A DNA stretch of 7,303 nucleotides from CAISIP01 sp046594635. GTDB lineage: Bacteria; Pseudomonadota; Gammaproteobacteria; Burkholderiales; Burkholderiaceae_C. Location of the stretch: contig JBKJRR010000198.1 in the NCBI GenBank assembly GCA_046594635.1, forward strand, positions 1 to 7,303, written 5' to 3'. A program made the translations under genes and the position numbers. Shown here piece by piece: positions 1 through 6,203 of this stretch (position 1 is its first letter; every line of letters begins with the position of its first letter). The notes under the pieces are model-generated. The model saw only the letters and a list, made by a program, of their open reading frames with translations, was not told the origin of the DNA and did not search any database.

Positions 1-6
1 TTGCAT
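1..6 (-). CDS. Start of a divergent gene leaving the window on the left (only first two codons visible)
   Basis: Read on the minus strand, positions 6-4 are ATG followed by CAA (Met-Gln), preceded by an AGGAG Shine-Dalgarno (complement of 13-17) with a 6-nt spacer. This is the best ribosome binding site in the left part of the window, and it points outward. A minus-strand gene starting here would be divergent from the cytochrome and Fis-type regulator genes, with about 200 bp of shared promoter region. The product cannot be identified from two codons. AcoR-like regulators and small cytochromes c often sit beside dehydrogenase genes, which makes an oxidoreductase a reasonable guess, but that is inference only. 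Confidence 0.42.
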
Positions 7-101
7 GAGTGTCTCCTGTGGATGGCAGCGCATGTGCAGCGCCTTGCCTGTGCTGTGAATGGGGATACCTCGTCATTGTTGGAGCACGATGAAGGTTTGG
101 C

Positions 102-119
102 CCTAGGGACAACCCTAGG
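102..119. promoter_or_regulatory. 18-bp dyad, candidate operator in the divergent spacer
   Basis: CCTAGGG, four bases (ACAA), then CCCTAGG: two perfect 7-bp inverted arms. The length and symmetry suit a dimeric helix-turn-helix regulator, such as a LuxR/NarL-type response regulator. The site lies about 95 bp from both the minus-strand start at 6 and the cytochrome start at 214, so it could act on either gene. The symmetry is seen directly; the operator role and the protein that would bind are inferred. Confidence 0.5.
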
Positions 120-144
120 TTGCCGCCAGGCATTCATCAAATAT

Positions 145-157
145 TCTCAATTTGAGA
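145..157. promoter_or_regulatory. 13-bp palindrome upstream of the cytochrome gene
   Basis: TCTCAATTTGAGA is a perfect palindrome with 6-bp arms around one central base, in the most AT-rich stretch of this spacer and 56 bp before the chosen cytochrome start. It also fits the loose T-N11-A pattern of LysR-type sites. It could be an operator or part of a promoter. No convincing -35/-10 pair was found around it, so the role is open. Confidence 0.3.
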
Positions 158-213
158 CAAACACCCTCCGCAACGCGCCTGGCCAGTCTTTGCGCACGTC
201 CCGAGTTTTGACC

Positions 214-531
214 ATGACCATGCGCCCACCCTTGTTGATGTTGTATGCCACGTTGCTGGCCGGCGCGGTCGCGTCGCAGGCCCAGACGGCGCCGTCCCCT
301 ACGCGTGGCCAGCTGCTGTACGAAAACTACTGCGGCGCATGCCACGACCAACAGGTGCACTGGCGCCAGAACAAACTGGCGCGCGACTGGAGCAGCCTGC
401 GCGCGCAGGTCCGCCGCTGGCAGGCCACCGCCAAGCTCGGGTGGAGTAACGAGGAGATCGACCAGGTTGCGCGGCATCTCAACGACACGATCTACCGCTT
501 CCCGAACACCGGACTGGCCCAGCGTGACTGA
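214..531 (+). CDS. Small secreted c-type cytochrome (single heme)
   Basis: A 105-residue protein that should carry one covalent heme in the periplasm and pass electrons between a dehydrogenase and the respiratory chain. Residues 1-23 are a signal peptide (short basic start, hydrophobic core LLMLYATLLAGAVA, likely cleavage near SQA). The heme motif CGACH is at 40-44, and a C-terminal helix EEIDQVARHLNDTIYRF closes the class I fold. The start is chosen because it sits just before the signal peptide; ATG at 220 would do equally well, and no clear Shine-Dalgarno decides. The open frame continues upstream to position 1, but that part does not look like protein. Mature residues contain no methionine, so the usual Met distal ligand is absent; His49 or His88 are the only histidines besides His44. 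It lies 68 bp before a co-oriented regulator gene. The cytochrome assignment is secure; the partner enzyme is unknown. Confidence 0.88.
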   Translation: MTMRPPLLMLYATLLAGAVASQAQTAPSPTRGQLLYENYCGACHDQQVHWRQNKLARDWSSLRAQVRRWQATAKLGWSNEEIDQVARHLNDTIYRFPNTGLAQRD

Positions 532-599
532 ACGGGCAGACCGGCAGCGCGGCGGCGACTGGGGCGGTTTTGCGGGTCGTCAGGCACAATGCCTCCACC

Positions 600-1757
600 A
601 TGCCCCAGCGTAGTGCCAGTGCCTCGCAAACCACGCCGCTGGCGCGTCAGCAGGGCATCACGCGAGCGCGAAATGCCCTGCTCAGCGAACGTTCCAACGA
701 CCCGGCGGGACTGGTCGAACCCTGGATCGCCCGGTCCTGGCAGCGCTGCCTGGCCATGGGCCACCAACCGCAGCATGCGGTGGCGTTCAACAGCTTGTCG
801 CGCGAGAGCATCAAACGGTCGCGCGAGGCGAATCACCGGTTGGCCATGGCCGCGAGCCCTGTACTGCACGACCTGGGCCGCGCACTGGCCGACACCCGCT
901 ATTTCGCCATACTGACCAACGCCGACGGTGTCGTCATCGACACCAATGGGCCGATCGATCGTTCCGACCGGCGCGCCGATCTGATCACCCGTACCGGTGT
1001 CGACCTGTCCGAAAGCAGCGTTGGCACGACCGCGATCGGCGCCGTTTTGCGCGAACTGCAGCCGGTCTGGTTGCACCGCGGTGAACATTTTTTCGACGAT
1101 ACCGCTGTCTACAGCTGTGCGGGTGCGCCGCTGTTCGGGCATGACGGCGCCTGTGTCGGCATGCTGGACCTGACCGGTGTCGAGGTTCCGGAACGCCCTG
1201 AACTGTTGCACCTTGCCGTGCAGTCGGCGCGCGGCATCGAAAACGCGCTGACGCTGGCACAAGCGCACGCCATGTTGCTGCGACTGAACTGGCCGGGTCA
1301 ACCGCTGGGCGGCGATAACGATGCCTTGGTCGGGGTCGATGCCGACGGCATCGTCAGCACCAGCAACCACGCAGCGCGCACCATGTTGCCGCGCCTGGGC
1401 GAGCTGGCGGGCAACACGGCAGTGCAGCCCCACATTGGTGAATTGTTTGCAATGCCCTGCGACATGCTGTTTGATGCCGCGCGGCATGACCCGGTGCCGA
1501 TCGATCTGCCGTTATGGTCCGGCCTGCGGCTGCGTGCGTTGGCACTGGCTCCGGGCAAGCACACGATACGCCCCACACAGTCGCCGATGCAGCCGTCGCA
1601 GCCTCACGCCACCCCACAACGACGGCTGCGTGACATCGAGACTGAACTGATCCGCAAGGCGGTACAGGAAACCGGTGGCAATGTTGCGCTGGCCGCCGCC
1701 CGTCTGGGAGTCAGCCGCGCGACAGTCTACCGAAAACTGGGCATGCGCAAAGCCTGA
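600..1757 (+). CDS. AcoR-like GAF/PAS/Fis-type transcriptional regulator without an AAA+ domain
   Basis: A 385-residue cytoplasmic regulator. The N-terminus has the AcoR-family signature (I-x-RSWQRC-x3-G, about residues 43-54). A GAF-type sensor covers roughly 80-220, including the family pattern around GEHFFDDTAVYSCAGAPLF and VGMLDLTG. A PAS-like segment (ALVGVDADGIVSTSN) starts near 242. After a Pro/Gln-rich linker (about 322-341), a Fis-type HTH occupies 342-383 (IETELIRKAVQETGGNVALA, then a second helix with SRATVYRKL). Classical AcoR has a sigma-54 ATPase between sensor and HTH. Here there is no Walker A, GAFTGA or Walker B, and there is no room for them, so it probably regulates without activating sigma-54 polymerase. 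AcoR relatives respond to small metabolites such as acetoin or aldehydes; the ligand here is unknown. ATG at 600 is chosen over an in-frame TTG at 570; neither has a strong ribosome site. It probably shares a transcript with the cytochrome gene upstream. Confidence 0.85.
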   Translation: MPQRSASASQTTPLARQQGITRARNALLSERSNDPAGLVEPWIARSWQRCLAMGHQPQHAVAFNSLSRESIKRSREANHRLAMAASPVLHDLGRALADTRYFAILTNADGVVIDTNGPIDRSDRRADLITRTGVDLSESSVGTTAIGAVLRELQPVWLHRGEHFFDDTAVYSCAGAPLFGHDGACVGMLDLTGVEVPERPELLHLAVQSARGIENALTLAQAHAMLLRLNWPGQPLGGDNDALVGVDADGIVSTSNHAARTMLPRLGELAGNTAVQPHIGELFAMPCDMLFDAARHDPVPIDLPLWSGLRLRALALAPGKHTIRPTQSPMQPSQPHATPQRRLRDIETELIRKAVQETGGNVALAAARLGVSRATVYRKLGMRKA

Positions 1758-1773
1758 CGCTGGCCAGGAACCC

Positions 1774-1805
1774 ACAGTGCGTTCACACCACCTGGTGCGC
1801 ACTGT
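1774..1805. terminator. Hairpin between convergent genes, terminator-like but without a T-tract
   Basis: ACAGTGCG (1774-1781) pairs with CGCACTGT (1798-1805), and CACCA (1786-1790) pairs with TGGTG (1793-1797) around a 2-base loop. This gives a 13-bp stem with a 4-base bulge on one side. It fills the 25-bp gap between the Fis-type regulator and the YfeH-like transporter and overlaps the transporter's last codons. The position suits a bidirectional terminator, but neither strand has the T-run of a classical intrinsic terminator, so it may instead act as a 3'-end stabiliser or be Rho-assisted. Confidence 0.4.
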
Positions 1806-2787
1806 CCATGACAGGTCGTTCGCCATAACGCCGCGCCAGCAGTGCACACACCATCAGCTGCATCTGATGGAACAACATCAGCGGCAGGACGATGGCCCCC
1901 ACGGCACTGGACGAAAACAGGATCTTGGCCATCGGAATACCGCTGGCCAGGCTTTTCTGGGAACCGCAGAAGACAATGGCAATTTCGTCGGCCTTCTCAA
2001 AGCCCAGCTTGCGCGCCGCCAATGTGACGCTGATGAGGGTGATGCCGAGCAGGATCGCGCACACCAGCAGCAGTCCGGCGAATGCGCTGGCCGGCAGCTG
2101 CTGCCACAGGCCGTTGATGACGGCGGCACTGAAAGCGGTATAGATGACCAGCAGGATCGAGCCCTGATCGACAAACCTGAGCACCATGGCACGCCGGCGC
2201 ACCCATTCGCCGATCCAGGGACGCAGCAGGTGTCCGACGATGAACGGCAGCATCAGTTGCAGCAGGATCCGCCCGATCGCGTCGAACGATGACGCCCCTG
2301 CGCTGCCTGGAATCACGATCAGGCCGACCAGGATCGGCGTAATGAATACGCCCAGCAGGGTCGAACCCGATGCACTGCAAATCGCCGCTGGCACATTGCC
2401 ACGCGCCATTGACACCAGCGCGATCGCCGATTGAACGGTTGCAGGCAACACACACAGGTACAACACGCCGACATACAGCGCTGGTGTGACCAGGGGTTCA
2501 AGCACGGGGCGCAGCGCGATGCCCAGAACCGGGAAAAACACGAAGGTGCAGACGAACACCAGCAAATGCAGCCGCCAATGCGTGATACCGCCCACCAGCG
2601 CTTCGCGGGAAAGTTTCGCACCATGGAGAAAAAACAGCAGTGTGATGCCCACCCCCGTCAGCATTTCGAACACGCGCGCGGTCATACCGCTGGCAGGCAA
2701 CACACTGGCGATGAGAACCACCGCCACCAGGGATAACGTGAAGTTGTCGGGAAGGAATTTAGAACGTGCCATCGCGGTATTGGACAT
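1783..2787 (-). CDS. yfeH: YfeH-like transporter, bile acid:sodium symporter superfamily (SBF-like)
   Basis: A 334-residue inner-membrane protein with about ten hydrophobic segments, matching E. coli YfeH along its whole length as I recall that sequence. Conserved stretches include LLFFLHGAKLSREA (about 50-63), HWRLHLLVF (70-78), LYLCVLPATVQSAIA (109-123), NVPAAICSASGSTLLGVF (131-148), LLPFIVGHLLRPWIG (near 179-193), KADEIAIVFCGSQKSLA (265-281) and PLMLFHQMQLMVCALLARRY (302-321). The polar, Gly/Ala-rich unwound helices around the VQSAIA and CGSQKSL motifs are where this superfamily binds substrate and sodium. Substrates are not established for YfeH; the bile-acid name is only a superfamily label. 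The start is the first ATG; an internal ATG at 2772 (MARSKF) is possible, and the ribosome site is weak (AGG). It is divergent from a LysR gene 54 bp away, which is likely its regulator. Confidence 0.9.
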   Translation of the reverse strand: MSNTAMARSKFLPDNFTLSLVAVVLIASVLPASGMTARVFEMLTGVGITLLFFLHGAKLSREALVGGITHWRLHLLVFVCTFVFFPVLGIALRPVLEPLVTPALYVGVLYLCVLPATVQSAIALVSMARGNVPAAICSASGSTLLGVFITPILVGLIVIPGSAGASSFDAIGRILLQLMLPFIVGHLLRPWIGEWVRRRAMVLRFVDQGSILLVIYTAFSAAVINGLWQQLPASAFAGLLLVCAILLGITLISVTLAARKLGFEKADEIAIVFCGSQKSLASGIPMAKILFSSSAVGAIVLPLMLFHQMQLMVCALLARRYGERPVMDSAHQVV

Positions 2788-2841
2788 TGCCTGGTTTTAG
2801 AATGGAAATTAATTTATCAAATGAATTCATGAGGTTACTGC
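2788..2841. promoter_or_regulatory. AT-rich divergent promoter region between yfeH-like gene and lysR, with two 10-bp palindromes
   Basis: This 54-bp spacer must hold both divergent promoters. It is clearly more AT-rich than its surroundings and contains two perfect 10-bp palindromes, AAATTAATTT (2806-2815) and ATGAATTCAT (2821-2830), 15 bp apart from start to start. LysR proteins often bind two half-site pairs in such a spacer, so these are candidate operator elements. A TTGATA on the minus strand (2815-2820) could be a -35 for the transporter, but no well-spaced -10 was found. GAGG at 2831-2834 is the ribosome site of the lysR gene. Confidence 0.45.
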
Positions 2842-3729
2842 ATGAATGTGAGTTTGCGTCAGCTTCGCGTGTTCCTGGCCATCGCACGGGCTGGCAATTT
2901 CAGTCGCGCCGGTGACGCCGTCGGCCTTACGCAGCCCGCCATCAGCCGCTCGATTGGCGAACTCGAGGCGCAAATGGGACTGAAACTGCTAGACCGCACG
3001 ACGCGCGAAGTGGTACTGACCGAAGCCGGACAGACACTGATGGCGCGCCTCGGCCGTGTGGTGGAGGAACTCGACCAGGCCTTGGCAGATGTCGCTGGTC
3101 TGGTTCAGTCTCGCGCCGGCAAGGTCCGCGTGGCCAGCAGCCCCACCTTGTCGGCCAACCTGATGCCCGAATGCATCGCGTCCTGCGCGCAAAAGGCGCC
3201 GGGTATCCAGTTGATCCTGCTCGACCGTATCCAGCAAGATGTGCTGACCAGTGTGCGCAACGGCGAAGTGGATTTCGGCGTCGTCATCGAACCCACCTCT
3301 GCCCAGGATCTGCATGGAGAGACCATCATGCGGGACCCCTTCGTGCTGGTCGCGCCTTTTGGCCATGCCCTGCTGCGCACGAAGCGTGTTCGCTGGAGCG
3401 CACTGCACGGCGAGCCGCTGGTGCTGCTCGATCACGCCTCGGGCAGCCGGCGCCTGATCGACGAAGCGCTGGCACGGCACCAGGCGACGTGCCCCGTGAC
3501 CCAGGAACTGGGTCACCCGACCACGGTTTTTCGCATGGTCGAGGCCGGCCTGGGTATCAGTGTCATGCCGGCCCTGAGTGTTCCGGCCACGGGCCTTCCG
3601 GGGTTGCAGACACGCCCGTTGACTCCCATTTTCGAACGCCGCATCATGCTCGTGCGCCGGCACAACCGGGCGCTGGCGCCGTTGTCTCGTTATGTGTGGG
3701 ACCTGATCCAGGCACGATTCAGTCCGTAG
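2842..3729 (+). CDS. LysR-family transcriptional regulator
   Basis: A 295-residue protein of normal length for the family. A winged HTH covers residues 1-60, with the classic pattern LRQLRVFLAIARAGNFSRAG and LTQPAISRSIGELEAQMGLKLLDR. A linker helix follows (about 62-90), then an effector-binding domain from about 95 to 292 made of two periplasmic-binding-protein-like halves (KVRVASSPTLSANLMPE; VRNGEVDFGVVIEP; PFVLVAPFGHAL; VFRMVEAGLGISVMPA). The start has a GAGG ribosome site 7 bp upstream. By the usual LysR layout it probably controls the divergent YfeH-like transporter and its own expression, with a co-inducer that may be the transported substrate; that is inference. It is convergent with tupA, 75 bp away, and is not expected to control the tup genes. 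Confidence 0.92.
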   Translation: MNVSLRQLRVFLAIARAGNFSRAGDAVGLTQPAISRSIGELEAQMGLKLLDRTTREVVLTEAGQTLMARLGRVVEELDQALADVAGLVQSRAGKVRVASSPTLSANLMPECIASCAQKAPGIQLILLDRIQQDVLTSVRNGEVDFGVVIEPTSAQDLHGETIMRDPFVLVAPFGHALLRTKRVRWSALHGEPLVLLDHASGSRRLIDEALARHQATCPVTQELGHPTTVFRMVEAGLGISVMPALSVPATGLPGLQTRPLTPIFERRIMLVRRHNRALAPLSRYVWDLIQARFSP

Positions 3730-3804
3730 GCAAACCCAACCCGCCAAGGCCAAGGCCCCTGGTGCCGTGGCAACTGCCGATACACGCCCGGGTGCGCTGC
3801 CGGC

Positions 3805-4647
3805 CTACTGATCGCCCCCTGCATTCGGGAAAAACAGCTGCTCGCCGCCGATCCTGTAACCGGCAATGGCATTCTGGCCCTGAGCAGATCCGATCCAGTC
3901 GATGAACTTCTGTGCGTCGGCCACCTTGACATGCGGGTGTCGGGCCGGATTGATCAACATCACGCCATACTGGTTGAACAAGCGCTTGTCGCCCTCTACC
4001 AGCACCGCCAGTTCGGCGCGATTCTTGAAGCTGAGCCAGGTGCCGCGGTCGGCCATCAGGTAGGCATTGCTGCCTGCCGCCATGTTCAGGGCCGGTCCCA
4101 TGCCGCAACCACATTCCCGGTAGCCATTGCCCTTGCGTTCGTCCAGGCCGGCCGCCTTCCAGAAACGCAGTTCCGCCGCGTGCGTGCCGCTCTTGTCGCC
4201 ACGCGAAATGAAGCTGGCGTTCAGCGCGGCGATCTTCTTCAGAGCGCCAACAACATCCCGCCCCTTGACGCCGACCGGGTCAGACTTGGGACCGATGATG
4301 ACAAAGTCGTTGTACATGACCGGGAAACGCTTGATGCCGAAGCCGTCAGCGACGAACTTGTCCTCCGCCACACGGTCATGCACGAACAGTACATCGGCGT
4401 CGCCGCGCCTGCCCATGTCCAGCGCCTGTCCGGTGCCCAGGGCCACCACCTTGATGTCGATCCCGCTCGCCTTCTTGAACGCCGGCAACAGATGGCTGAA
4501 CAGTCCGGACTGTTCGGTCGACGTGGTAGACGCCATGGTGATCGTGGTCTGCGCCTGCGTGTTGACGGTCAGCGCAAGGCCGGCGAGCAGCAACATCCGG
4601 CGTGTCTGCGCCAGCCAGCGTCGTACTGAGTGTGACCGTGGTTTCAT
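3805..4647 (-). CDS. tupA: Tungstate-type ABC transporter substrate-binding protein TupA
   Basis: A 280-residue periplasmic oxyanion receptor feeding the TupBC importer. The signal peptide has an extended Arg-rich start (RRWLAQTRR), a hydrophobic core MLLLAGLALTV and likely cleavage after about Gln31-Ala32. The mature protein begins with the TupA hallmark STTSTEQSGL (40-49), whose Ser/Thr residues help bind the anion. Other family motifs are NDFVIIGP (113-120), FISRGDKSGTHAAE (146-159), a CGMG-x2-LNMA loop (181-190) and YLMADRGTWLSF (196-207). It belongs to the TupA/WtpA-like clade rather than ModA; tungstate is the likely ligand, and molybdate cannot be excluded. The loop before GMG reads ECGCG, with two cysteines in an anion-binding region. 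It overlaps the end of tupC by 4 nt (ATGA) and has a strong AGGGAG ribosome site (complement of 4655-4660) inside tupC, so it is the last gene of the operon and can be translated strongly on its own. Confidence 0.92.
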   Translation of the reverse strand: MKPRSHSVRRWLAQTRRMLLLAGLALTVNTQAQTTITMASTTSTEQSGLFSHLLPAFKKASGIDIKVVALGTGQALDMGRRGDADVLFVHDRVAEDKFVADGFGIKRFPVMYNDFVIIGPKSDPVGVKGRDVVGALKKIAALNASFISRGDKSGTHAAELRFWKAAGLDERKGNGYRECGCGMGPALNMAAGSNAYLMADRGTWLSFKNRAELAVLVEGDKRLFNQYGVMLINPARHPHVKVADAQKFIDWIGSAQGQNAIAGYRIGGEQLFFPNAGGDQ

Positions 4648-5357
4648 GCAAGTTCTCCCTTGACAAACAAACAGGCCGCAGCGGATACAGCTTGCAGCCG
4701 CTCGGTATTGAAAAAATCCTCAACCGGCAGATCGGCCAGCACCCGCCCGTGTTCCAGATACACCACCCGGCTGGCCAGTCGCTTGACCTGACCCAGGTTG
4801 TGGCTGGCAAACACCATGGTCATTGGCTGCTCTGGGCTGCCACGGGCGAAGTCGGCCATCAGGGCCTCGACCTCACGCTTGGCATGCGGATCCAGGCTGG
4901 CCGTGGGTTCGTCGAGCAACCACAAGTCGGGCTGGCGTGCCCAGGCACGCGCCAGTGCCACACGCTGCTGCTGCCCGCCCGACAAGGCCCGCGCGTTGCG
5001 TCCGGCCAGTTCCGCCATGTCGACACGTTCCAGCGCCCGCAGTGCCTGCGCGCGTGCCGTGTGCCAGCGCATACCGCCCAGCCACAAGCCCAGCGCCACG
5101 TTGTTCTGTACCGAGGTGCGCAACATGAAAGGGCGCTGGAACACCATGGCCTGGCGCACCGACGCTTCGCACGCAAAACTGCCGACACCGGGTACCTTCA
5201 GGCCGTGCAGCAAACGCAGCAGGCTGCTCTTTCCGCTGCCATTGCTGCCCACCAGCGCCACCCGCTCACCGGCGTCGACGCGCAGGTTGACATCACGCAA
5301 TGCAGCCACCGGGCCGAACGACAGGCCCACCCCGCGCAACGTCAATACAGGCCGCAT
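4644..5357 (-). CDS. tupC: Tungstate ABC transporter ATP-binding protein TupC
   Basis: A 237-residue ABC ATPase that powers oxyanion import through TupB. All catalytic motifs are intact: Walker A GSNGSGKS (37-44), Q-loop at Gln74 (VFQRPF), signature LSGGQQ (125-130), Walker B LWLLDEP (145-151) with a D-loop SLDP, and the H-loop His186 (FASHN). There is no C-terminal TOBE/mop domain of the kind ModC carries, so anion-dependent trans-inhibition of the ModC type is not expected. ATG at 5357 is chosen because the N-terminus MRPVLTLRGVGLSFG aligns with ABC starts; the open frame continues upstream, but that part overlaps the end of tupB and is not ABC-like. The gap to tupB is 52 nt and no clear ribosome site precedes the start. 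The gene overlaps tupA by 4 nt. Confidence 0.93.
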   Translation of the reverse strand: MRPVLTLRGVGLSFGPVAALRDVNLRVDAGERVALVGSNGSGKSSLLRLLHGLKVPGVGSFACEASVRQAMVFQRPFMLRTSVQNNVALGLWLGGMRWHTARAQALRALERVDMAELAGRNARALSGGQQQRVALARAWARQPDLWLLDEPTASLDPHAKREVEALMADFARGSPEQPMTMVFASHNLGQVKRLASRVVYLEHGRVLADLPVEDFFNTERLQAVSAAACLFVKGELA

Positions 5358-5409
5358 CAAAACAACGGCCCGATCGGCGATTGCACAGACAGGGGCGGCT
5401 GTCGCGATG

Positions 5410-6147
5410 TCACGCCGCAGCACCCGCCGGGCCTGCGAACGTGCCACCTTCGACCCTCTGGCGCCAGCCACGCACCAGTGCGATCAGGCTGTTGAGCAGC
5501 AACATCACCGACAGCAGGACAAGACCCAGGCCCAGGGCCAGCGGCAGGTCGCCCTTGCTGGTCTCCAGCGCAATGGCCGTTGTCATGACACGGGTGAAAC
5601 CATCGATATTGCCGCCGACGATCATGACCGCCCCCACCTCGGACACCGCACGGCCGAATGCGGCAATCAGCACCGTGAGCAGCGCAAAGCGCTCGTCCCA
5701 CGCAAGCATGACGCTGCGCAGCAGGGTACCCGCGCCCAAGGAACGCAATTGTTCGCCGTGGCCGTGATCCGCATCTTCCACCACCTGACGGGTCAACGCG
5801 GTGACCACGGGTAACACCAGCAAGGCCTGCGCCACCACCATGGCCTTGAAACTGAATAACCAACCCCACGCCCCGAAGAGCCCCGAGCGTGACAGCAAAA
5901 GATAAACCACCAGTCCCACCACGACCGACGGCACCGCCAGCATCGTGTTGAGCAAAGTCAGGCACACACCCCGCCCCCGGAACCGGGCAACCCCAAGCCA
6001 GGACCCCCACACCAGCCCCAGGCCGCAGGCGAGCAGGCAGGCCGTCGCACTGACCGCCAGCGACCGGCCGACAATGCTCCACAGGCTGGCGTCAAACGCG
6101 ATAATCAATTCGACCGCTGTAACCGCGCTTTGCGTGAAGGTGGACAT
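5410..6147 (-). CDS. tupB: Tungstate ABC transporter permease TupB
   Basis: A 245-residue inner-membrane permease, the channel half of the importer. Hydrophobic segments lie at about 23-53, 62-88, 100-120, 150-163 and 203-226. The cytoplasmic coupling loop contains FGRAVSEVGAVMIVGGNI (164-181), the TupB form of the EAA motif that docks on the ATPase. The start at 6147 gives a typical N-terminus (ELIIAFDASLWSIVGRSLAVS at 13-33). Longer in-frame starts at 6201 and 6210 would cross into the divergent regulator gene and add sequence that does not look like a permease. No strong Shine-Dalgarno precedes the chosen start. It is the first gene of a tupB-tupC-tupA operon, whereas the named system in Eubacterium acidaminophilum runs tupA-tupB-tupC. 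The alanine/glycine-rich C-terminal tail (from about 233) is probably disordered. Confidence 0.92.
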   Translation of the reverse strand: MSTFTQSAVTAVELIIAFDASLWSIVGRSLAVSATACLLACGLGLVWGSWLGVARFRGRGVCLTLLNTMLAVPSVVVGLVVYLLLSRSGLFGAWGWLFSFKAMVVAQALLVLPVVTALTRQVVEDADHGHGEQLRSLGAGTLLRSVMLAWDERFALLTVLIAAFGRAVSEVGAVMIVGGNIDGFTRVMTTAIALETSKGDLPLALGLGLVLLSVMLLLNSLIALVRGWRQRVEGGTFAGPAGAAA

Positions 6148-6195
6148 GTTGGAGTATCGTAGGCGAGAGCATGAAAAACCGCGATATGAACAGCG
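6148..6195. promoter_or_regulatory. Short divergent promoter/operator region between tupB and its regulator gene
   Basis: Only 48 bp separate the two divergent start codons, so the promoters and any operator must overlap here or reach into the coding starts. A TATCG (6155-6159) / CGATA (6182-6186) inverted pair spans the centre. On the minus strand, the bases ending near 6184-6198 read ATCGCTGTTCATATCG, starting with the ATCGCT seen in ModE half-sites, but the second ModE arm is missing. A regulator of this layout normally binds such a spacer; the exact site is not resolved by eye. Confidence 0.4.
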
Positions 6196-6203
6196 ATGCA
6201 TAG
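6171..6203 (+). CDS. Possible 10-codon upstream ORF overlapping the start of the tup regulator gene
   Basis: ATG at 6171 opens a 10-residue frame (MKNRDMNSDA) ending in TAG at 6201-6203. An SD-like AGGCGAG lies just before it (6161-6167). Its stop overlaps the regulator's ATG (6196-6198) in another frame, an arrangement that allows translational coupling. The regulator's own start lacks a Shine-Dalgarno, which makes coupling plausible. Short ORFs like this arise easily by chance, so this is a weak call. Confidence 0.2.
   Translation: MKNRDMNSDA

Noticed and set aside
1..213. Open frame extending the cytochrome 71 codons upstream, to a TTG at the window start
   Set aside because: It would bury the signal peptide in the middle of the protein, carries no recognisable domain, and crosses a palindrome-rich spacer with an opposite-strand start at position 6.
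570..599. TTG start 10 codons upstream for the Fis-type regulator
   Set aside because: The added residues do not resemble the family, and no better ribosome site is gained; ATG at 600 is the simpler choice.
3730..3804. Terminator in the gap between lysR and tupA
   Set aside because: Only 4-6 bp partial stems and a tandem AAGGCC are visible, without a T-run; not enough to call.
5358..5471. N-terminal extension of tupC by 38 residues
   Set aside because: The extension overlaps the end of tupB, is not ABC-like, and places the ATPase core abnormally far from the start.
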